Source of the DNA: Candidatus Eiseniibacteriota bacterium
GTDB taxonomy: Bacteria > Eisenbacteria > RBG-16-71-46
NCBI GenBank assembly: GCA_005893185.1
Contig: VBOS01000205.1
Coordinates: 1-10,399 of the forward strand
DNA: 10,399 nt
Direction of reading: 5' to 3'
Shown here: one piece after another, positions 5,965 through 10,399 of the stretch
How positions within the stretch are numbered: the stretch's first letter is position 1
Layout: the number at the start of each line of letters is the position of its first letter
Notes under the pieces: model-generated
Told to the model about the DNA's origin: nothing
The model's input: the letters and a program-made list of their open reading frames with translations, nothing else
The model's database searches: none
Program-made: the position numbers and the translations under genes

Positions 5965-7139
5965 CCCTTCAGGAGCTCGAAGATCTCCTCGTTGCTCTTC
6001 CACTTGGTGAGGAGCTCGAGCAGCTTGGTCATCGCCTCCTGAGGATGGAGCCCCGCGAGCCCGCGCCGCAGCAGGTGGAGCTTGGGCACGATCTCGGACG
6101 GATAGAGCTTCTCCTCCTTGCGCGTGCCGCTCTTCGCCAGGTCGATCGTCGGGTAGATGCGCCGCTCGGCCAGCTCGCGCGACAGGTAGATCTCGCTGTT
6201 CCCGGTGCCCTTGAACTCCTCGAAGATCACCTGGTCCATGCGCGAGCCGGTGTCGATCAGCGCCGTGCCCACGATGGTGAGCGATCCGCCGTCTTCGATC
6301 TTGCGCGCCGCCCCGAAGATCTGGCGCGGCGCCTGCATCGCGGTCGAGTCGATGTACGCGCGCGCCAGGCGCGTGATCGAGTCCAGCAGCAGCACCACGT
6401 CCTTGCCCTCGATCACCTGGCTCGCGACCACCTCCATCGCGTGCTCGGCGGTCTCGATGTGCTCCTCCACAGTCATGTCGCTCGAGGCCGCGATCACGTT
6501 GGCCGGCGTGTTGCGCTTGAAGTCGGTGACCTCTTCGGGCCGCTCGTCCACCAGCAGGGCGTAGATGCCGACCTCGGGGTGGTTGAAGGCGACCGCGGCC
6601 GCGATGATCTGGAGGATGCGCGTCTTGCCGGCCTTGGGCGGCGAGACGATGAGGCAGCGCTGACCGCGGCCGATCGGCGCGATCAGGTCGATCGCGCGCC
6701 CGGTGATGCGGTCGCTGTAGGGCGGCGCGCCCTTGCCGGGCGGCAGCTCGAGGATCAGGCGCTGGGTGGGATCGAGCGCCACCCCCACCTGCTGGAGGTC
6801 GCGCAGCACCTCGAGCCCGCGTTTCTCGCGCACCTGCGAGCCGCCGCCCCCGCTGCGCCCGGGGCGGCCGCGGCGCCTGCGCTGGCCTCCGCCCTGCATG
6901 CGCGGCCCGGCCGGGCCGCCCTGCATCATCCCGCTGTTGGCATACGGCGGCGGCGCGCTGTTGTTGAGCGGGCGATTCATGCCGCGCGGCCGGCGGCGGC
7001 GGCGGCGCTGCCCGCCCACGGGGGGTGCGTAGGCGCCCGCTTCGGAGCCTCCGGTGATTCCGGGAGTTCCTGGACCGCCGGGGCTCGCCCCGGCAAAGTC
7101 AGGACGCGGCCCGCGAGGGCGGCGGCGACGTGGTCTCAT
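5961..7139 (-). CDS. rho: Rho-type transcription termination ATPase lacking the N-terminal RNA-binding domain and Q-loop
   Basis: The homologue of termination factor Rho has 392 residues (E. coli 419). ATG 7139 has GAAGGA seven bases upstream, so the short N-terminus is real. Residues 1-105 are a disordered Arg/Gly/Pro-rich tail with basic clusters (QRRRRRRPRG at 44-53, QRRRRGRPGR at 86-95). The usual helical N-terminal domain and cold-shock-like OB fold are absent. From about 140 the RecA ATPase core is well conserved: Walker A PPKAGKT (167-173), DERPEE with the catalytic Glu199, Walker B DVVLLLD (247-253), and SGTR with arginine finger Arg340. Between LARAY (262) and FGAAR there are only 12 residues where E. 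coli has 26, which removes the Q-loop. The R-loop lysine (E. coli K326) is Arg300. ATP-dependent hexamer function is likely, but RNA engagement must differ. It has its own promoter and a long leader. Confidence 0.93.
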   Translation of the reverse strand: MRPRRRRPRGPRPDFAGASPGGPGTPGITGGSEAGAYAPPVGGQRRRRRRPRGMNRPLNNSAPPPYANSGMMQGGPAGPRMQGGGQRRRRGRPGRSGGGGSQVREKRGLEVLRDLQQVGVALDPTQRLILELPPGKGAPPYSDRITGRAIDLIAPIGRGQRCLIVSPPKAGKTRILQIIAAAVAFNHPEVGIYALLVDERPEEVTDFKRNTPANVIAASSDMTVEEHIETAEHAMEVVASQVIEGKDVVLLLDSITRLARAYIDSTAMQAPRQIFGAARKIEDGGSLTIVGTALIDTGSRMDQVIFEEFKGTGNSEIYLSRELAERRIYPTIDLAKSGTRKEEKLYPSEIVPKLHLLRRGLAGLHPQEAMTKLLELLTKWKSNEEIFELLKG

Positions 7140-7447
7140 GTGGATTCCTTCAGGGATGGCCTCGCATCCCGAGCGCGCCGGACCCTTGCCGGAGCGCGTG
7201 CGGGCGGCGCGGCGTTTTCAGGCGAGAGCGGCGGCCGCAGCCCCTCGCCACGAAGAGGCTGCCGACGAACTTCCCACCGGGCGCCGCGACTTCCATCGGG
7301 ATCCGATCGCGTGTGCGGACTCCATATCCGCGGGACGCCGGCTGCAAACAGCGGTCAGGGCGGGAGGCCACCCGCGGAGCGGCCGTCACTTTCGTGCCCC
7401 AAGGCGTGCGGGCGGCGGCTTCTCTCCGACTCCGGGTGAGCGGCGGC
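7140..7447 (-). promoter_or_regulatory. Long 5' leader of rho (about 300 nt), no gene seen
   Basis: Between the predicted rho promoter and its start codon lie roughly 300 bases with no credible coding frame; the open frames there translate to Arg/Ala/Pro-rich shadow sequence. Long leaders upstream of rho are used for autogenous attenuation in other bacteria, so a similar role is a reasonable inference. I recognise no riboswitch or tRNA here. Confidence 0.4.
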
Positions 7448-7476
7448 ATTATCCTCGCGCGGCCCGCTCTTGTCCA
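7448..7476 (-). promoter_or_regulatory. Strong predicted promoter of rho
   Basis: On the minus strand, TGGACA (7476-7471) and GATAAT (7453-7448) are separated by exactly 17 bases; each differs from the sigma-70 consensus at one position. It begins 14 bases after the stop codon of the adenosyltransferase gene, so rho is transcribed independently of it. Confidence 0.6.
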
Positions 7477-7489
7477 GCGAGGGTTATCG

Positions 7490-8041
7490 TCAGGAACCCC
7501 GCCCGCTCCACTCGATTTCTTCGGCCCCCGCGCGGTGGTTGCACCAGCGTGCCAGCACGAAAAGCAGGTCGCCGAGACGGTTGAGGTAGCGAACGAGACG
7601 CGGCTCGACGCTCTCCTTCTGCGCCAGCGCGACGAGGCGTCGCTCGGCGCGCCGGCACACCGTGCGCGCCCGGTGCAGCTCGGCGGCGAGCGGCGAGCCG
7701 CCCGGCAGGATGAAGCGCTTGAGCGGCGTCAGGTCCTTTTCGCGCGCGTCGATCCAGCCCTCGAGCGCCCGCACGTCGTCCTCCGAGACGCGCTCGAGCT
7801 TCCCGAGGGCGCCGGCCTCGAGGGTGGCCAGCTCGGCGCCCAGGTTGAAGAGCCGCGCCTGGATCGCGGAGAGCTCGGGATCGATCCACCGGGCGGTGTC
7901 GAGCGCGCGCGCAACGCCCAGGGAAGCGTTCAGCTCGTCCACCGTTCCGTAGGCCTCGACGCGCGGCGCGTCCTTGGGCACGCGGCCCGGCCCCAGGAGA
8001 CCCGTCGAGCCGTCGTCGCCGGTACGCGTGTAGATCTTCAC
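7490..8041 (-). CDS. PduO-type cob(I)alamin adenosyltransferase
   Basis: This enzyme transfers the 5'-deoxyadenosyl group of ATP to cob(I)alamin to make adenosylcobalamin. The product has 183 residues, close to the family's usual 180-200. Family motifs seen in order are the N-terminal KIYTRTGDDGSTGLLG (ATP-binding loop), RVEAYGTVDELNASLG, the Arg-rich helix RTVCRRAERRLVAL and YLNRLGDLLFVLARW near the end. I chose GTG 8041 because members usually start M-K/R-I-Y-T; ATG 8065 would add eight residues. Neither has a clear Shine-Dalgarno sequence, so initiation may be weak or leaderless. No B12 riboswitch and no B12-dependent enzyme gene is next to it, so the client (methylmalonyl-CoA mutase, class II ribonucleotide reductase or other) must be encoded elsewhere. 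Confidence 0.93.
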   Translation of the reverse strand: MKIYTRTGDDGSTGLLGPGRVPKDAPRVEAYGTVDELNASLGVARALDTARWIDPELSAIQARLFNLGAELATLEAGALGKLERVSEDDVRALEGWIDAREKDLTPLKRFILPGGSPLAAELHRARTVCRRAERRLVALAQKESVEPRLVRYLNRLGDLLFVLARWCNHRAGAEEIEWSGRGS

Positions 8042-8480
8042 GGGCGGGAGTCTAGCGGCGTGCATGGAGCAGCACAACGGGCGTCGCGCCGGGGCCGCAC
8101 GCCGACCTCGGCCGGTCGCGCTGCCGTCGCAACCGTTGGTCGCCGTGGCTTCGGCGAACGCGCCGCGGGCGGCGGTGTGGCCCCCGTGGAGGGTCGGCGG
8201 TCCGTCGGCTGCCAACTGGGCCTCGGAGCAGCTTTCCCGGCCGTAACCGTTGGCGGCGCAGCGCCGTGCGGTCGGGCCAATATGAAGATTCCGGCGTGGC
8301 ACTGGCGCACCGTTTCATAATACAAGTCTATCAATCGTCGATTTACAACTTAGAAACCAGTCGCGCCTGGTGATAGAATATTAACCGCAAGTACCAATTG
8401 TTGCTTCGGCGCATCTCGCGCCACCACCGGCCCGCAGGGAAGCAGTAGCCACACGCCGAGCCCGCGTGTTCGGAGGTTCC
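8042..8480. promoter_or_regulatory. Divergent intergenic region with an AT-richer island
   Basis: No gene is supported in these 439 bases. The part next to the adenosyltransferase (8042-8300) is GC-rich; its open frames are low-complexity shadows. Positions about 8312-8402 are clearly AT-richer than the surroundings and hold -10-like hexamers: CATAAT (8316-8321, +), TATTAT (8323-8318, -) and TAGAAT (8374-8379, +). None has a good -35 at standard spacing. An inverted repeat ACCAG/CTGGT (8356-8371) sits just before TAGAAT and could be an operator. Promoters for both flanking genes probably lie here. Confidence 0.4.
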
Positions 8481-10399
8481 ATGGGCGCTCACCCCTTGGG
8501 CGCAGCGCGACGCCCGGCGGCGAACGCGCGATTGCGCTTCCTCATGTCATTTGCCGTGGCGGCAACGCTCGGGCTCGGATGCGGGCCCGCCGCCGCTCAA
8601 CAGGTGAAGAGCGGCCTGTGGGTGACGGACGGCAGTGTGAACGCAATCGTTCGCAATGGGAATACGGTTTATATTGGCGGCAGCTTCACGCAGGTCGGGC
8701 CGTCGACGGGTGGAGGGGTGCCGCTGAGCACCACGACGGGCGCGGCCCTGGCGGCGTATCCCCAGGTGATGGGTACGGTCCGGGCGGTTGTGTCCGACGG
8801 CGCAGGCGGTTGGTACATCGGAGGGGCGTTTGCCTCGGTCGGCGGGCTGCCGCGCGCCAACCTGGCGCGGATCCTGGCCGACAAGAGCGTTGCGGCCTGG
8901 GACCCTGGCGCGAACAACACGGTTCGAGCGCTGGCGATGCGGGGGAGCACGCTCTACGTGGGGGGCGTGTTCGACAGCGTCGGCGGTGTCGCGCGGAGCC
9001 GGATCGCCGCCGTGGACGTCGCCACCGGGAGCGCCAAGGTCTGGGACCCGGGCGCAAGCGGTAACGTCTACGCGCTGGCGGTGAGCGGGACCACGATCTA
9101 CGCGGGTGGAGCGTTCACCGGCATCGGCGGGCAGGCGCGCAACCGGATCGCCGCGCTGGATTCCACCACCGGGCTCGCCACGGCCTGGAACCCGAACGCG
9201 AGCAACGCGGTCTTCGCCGTGGCGGTGAGCGGGACCACGATCTACGCGGGCGGGGCGTTCTTGAGCATCGGCGGGCTGGCGCGCGACCGGATCGCGGCGC
9301 TGAACAACACGACCGGAGCCGCCACGACCTGGAACCCGGACGCGGACAACGTCGTCTACGTTCTCACGGTCAGCGGATCCACGATCTACGCGGGCGGGGC
9401 GTTCACCGGGATCAACGCGAAGGCGCGCAACCACGCCGCCGCTCTGAGCACATCGACCGGCACGGCCAGCAGCTGGATCCCGGAGGCGAACAACACCGTC
9501 AACTGCCTGGCCGTGAGCGGAACCACGATCTACGCGGTCGGCGACTTCACCGTCATCGGCGGTCAGCCGCGCGGCCGGATCGCCGCGCTCAACAACAGCA
9601 GCGGTGCGGCCACGGCGTGGAACCCGAACGCGAGCAGTTCCGTCTATGCGCTGGCAGTGAGCGGCACCACAGCCTACGCCGGCGGCGCGTTCTGCAGCGT
9701 CGGCGTCCAGGCGCGAAATCGGATCGCCGCCTTGGACGGCTCGACCGGCGCGGCCACGACGTGGAATCCGAACGCGAACGGCGCGGTCCATGCGCTGGCG
9801 GTGAGCGGGGGCACGGTCTACGCCGGGGGCGCGTTCGACACCATTGGTGGCCAGGCGCGTGGCCGGATCGCGGCCCTGAACAACAAGACCGGCGCCGCCA
9901 CCCTGTGGAATCCGAACGCGAACGGCGCGGTCAACGCCCTGGCGATGAGCGGTGGCACGGTCTACGCCGGGGGCGCTTTCACCAGCATGGGCGGGCTGCC
10001 GCGCAACGACATCGCAGCACTCGATACTTCAGCAACCGGGGCCGCCACCACCTGGGATCCGAGCGCGAACGGCCCGATCAGCGCGCTGGCGGTGAGCGGG
10101 AGCACGGTGTACGCGGCCGGCCAGTTCACCAGCATCGGCGGCCTGGCGCGCGGCTACATCGCAGCGCTCGACTCCAGCGGCATCGCGACCGCGTGGAACC
10201 CGAGCGCCAACAGCTCCGTCGAAGCCCTGGCGGTGAGCGGGAGCACGGTATACGCCGGCGGGCGTTTCACCATCATCGGCGGAAAGCCACGCACCTACAT
10301 CGGCGCGCTGGACGCCGGCAGCGGCTCGGCCACCACGTGGAACCCGGTCGCGAACAGCATCGTCAAGGCCCTTGCGGTGGGAGGCGCGGTCTACGCCGG
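8481..10399 (+). CDS. Large secreted propeller-like repeat protein, 3' end outside the window
   Basis: The open frame runs 639 codons without a stop to the window end. ATG 8481 has GGAGG (8472-8476) four bases upstream. Residues 1-39 form a signal peptide (Arg-rich start, hydrophobic 20-33, cleavage after PAAA); Cys34 after LGLG is a weak lipobox alternative. From residue 52 the protein is a tandem array of 48-residue units: one diverged unit, eleven further complete units and a twelfth that is cut. The consensus is V-x-ALAVSG, then YAGGAF, IGG, R-x-x-IAALD, TG-x-AT and WNPNAN. The regular glycine and aromatic pattern suggests beta-propeller blades, comparable to Rax2-like or kelch-like surface proteins, but I do not recognise a named family with certainty. 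It is probably exported and may bind carbohydrate or protein at the cell surface. Any C-terminal sorting or anchoring domain would lie beyond the window. Confidence 0.85.
   Translation, partial: MGAHPLGAARRPAANARLRFLMSFAVAATLGLGCGPAAAQQVKSGLWVTDGSVNAIVRNGNTVYIGGSFTQVGPSTGGGVPLSTTTGAALAAYPQVMGTVRAVVSDGAGGWYIGGAFASVGGLPRANLARILADKSVAAWDPGANNTVRALAMRGSTLYVGGVFDSVGGVARSRIAAVDVATGSAKVWDPGASGNVYALAVSGTTIYAGGAFTGIGGQARNRIAALDSTTGLATAWNPNASNAVFAVAVSGTTIYAGGAFLSIGGLARDRIAALNNTTGAATTWNPDADNVVYVLTVSGSTIYAGGAFTGINAKARNHAAALSTSTGTASSWIPEANNTVNCLAVSGTTIYAVGDFTVIGGQPRGRIAALNNSSGAATAWNPNASSSVYALAVSGTTAYAGGAFCSVGVQARNRIAALDGSTGAATTWNPNANGAVHALAVSGGTVYAGGAFDTIGGQARGRIAALNNKTGAATLWNPNANGAVNALAMSGGTVYAGGAFTSMGGLPRNDIAALDTSATGAATTWDPSANGPISALAVSGSTVYAAGQFTSIGGLARGYIAALDSSGIATAWNPSANSSVEALAVSGSTVYAGGRFTIIGGKPRTYIGALDAGSGSATTWNPVANSIVKALAVGGAVYA
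8634..10399 (+). repeat. 144-bp coding tandem repeat (48 codons per unit)
   Basis: Units begin at about 8634 (diverged, 47 codons), 8775, 8919, 9063, 9207, 9351, 9495, 9639, 9783, 9927 (49 codons), 10074 (47 codons), 10215 and 10359 (cut by the window end). The core from 9063 onward is very alike at DNA level: for example, GTGAGCGGGACCACGATCTA recurs at 9081 and 9225. The early units are more diverged. All length changes keep the frame. Confidence 0.9.

Noticed and set aside
5904..7439. Plus-strand frame of 511 codons opposite rho
   Set aside because: Antisense shadow; the minus strand encodes the unmistakable Rho ATPase core.
7150..7449. Upstream minus-strand frame as a detached RNA-binding domain of Rho
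   Set aside because: Its translation has no OB-fold signatures and no GFGFLR- or RYFALL-like motifs. The rho start also has its own ribosome binding site.
8042..8302. An 87-residue N-terminal extension of the adenosyltransferase
   Set aside because: The frame stays open but the sequence is low-complexity, has no ribosome binding site, and the family starts at the KIYTRTGDD motif.
7130..8320. Plus-strand frame of 396 codons opposite the adenosyltransferase and rho leader
   Set aside because: Antisense shadow without motifs; the minus strand holds the conserved adenosyltransferase.
8547..9791. Minus-strand frame of 414 codons with a repeating DRGPAHR-like pattern
   Set aside because: The periodicity is simply the antisense reading of the 144-bp coding repeat; the plus frame has a signal peptide and ribosome binding site.
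8634..10399. Regular repeats as a CRISPR array
   Set aside because: The units are contiguous 144-bp coding repeats without unique spacers and keep one open frame.

Overview
This is a GC-rich window with long, mostly independent transcription units. It looks like chromosomal DNA of an uncultured Gram-negative bacterium. The signs are lipoprotein and secretory signals, a multihaem periplasmic oxidoreductase, a large DUF5117-type secreted zinc protease and a very long secreted repeat protein. The gene mix would fit a phylum such as Candidatus Eisenbacteria or a neighbour in the FCB group, but that is inference; nothing here fixes the taxonomy.

Layout. Positions 1-426 are the downstream part of a group II intron: the final structured RNA, with domain V, domain VI and a bulged branch-point A, but no reverse transcriptase. 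A hairpin-rich spacer leads to a 915-residue secreted zincin metalloprotease (577-3324, +), closed by a strong hairpin. Elongation factor P follows (3491-4048, +) and has an unusual tip loop. A promoter and a hairpin-rich leader of about 230 nt then lead to a di-haem lipoprotein of the DUF1111/thiol oxidoreductase type (4408-5721, +). A perfect hairpin and a possible glycosyltransferase remnant separate it from the convergent rho gene (5961-7139, -). Rho has its own near-consensus promoter and a leader of about 300 nt. Upstream of that is a PduO-type cob(I)alamin adenosyltransferase (7490-8041, -). A divergent, AT-richer intergenic stretch precedes a secreted protein made of 48-residue propeller-like repeats (8481 to beyond the window end, +).

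The genes do not form one pathway. Housekeeping functions (translation factor, transcription terminator, cofactor activation) sit among exported proteins, each apparently transcribed alone.

The most notable observation is the Rho homologue. The ATPase core is fully conserved, but the N-terminal RNA-binding domain is replaced by an Arg/Gly-rich disordered tail, and the Q-loop segment that lines the central RNA channel is deleted in frame. Secondary points are the EF-P tip (PGN in place of PGK), the ORF-less intron end, the long leaders of rho and the di-haem gene, and the homogeneous 144-bp coding repeat.
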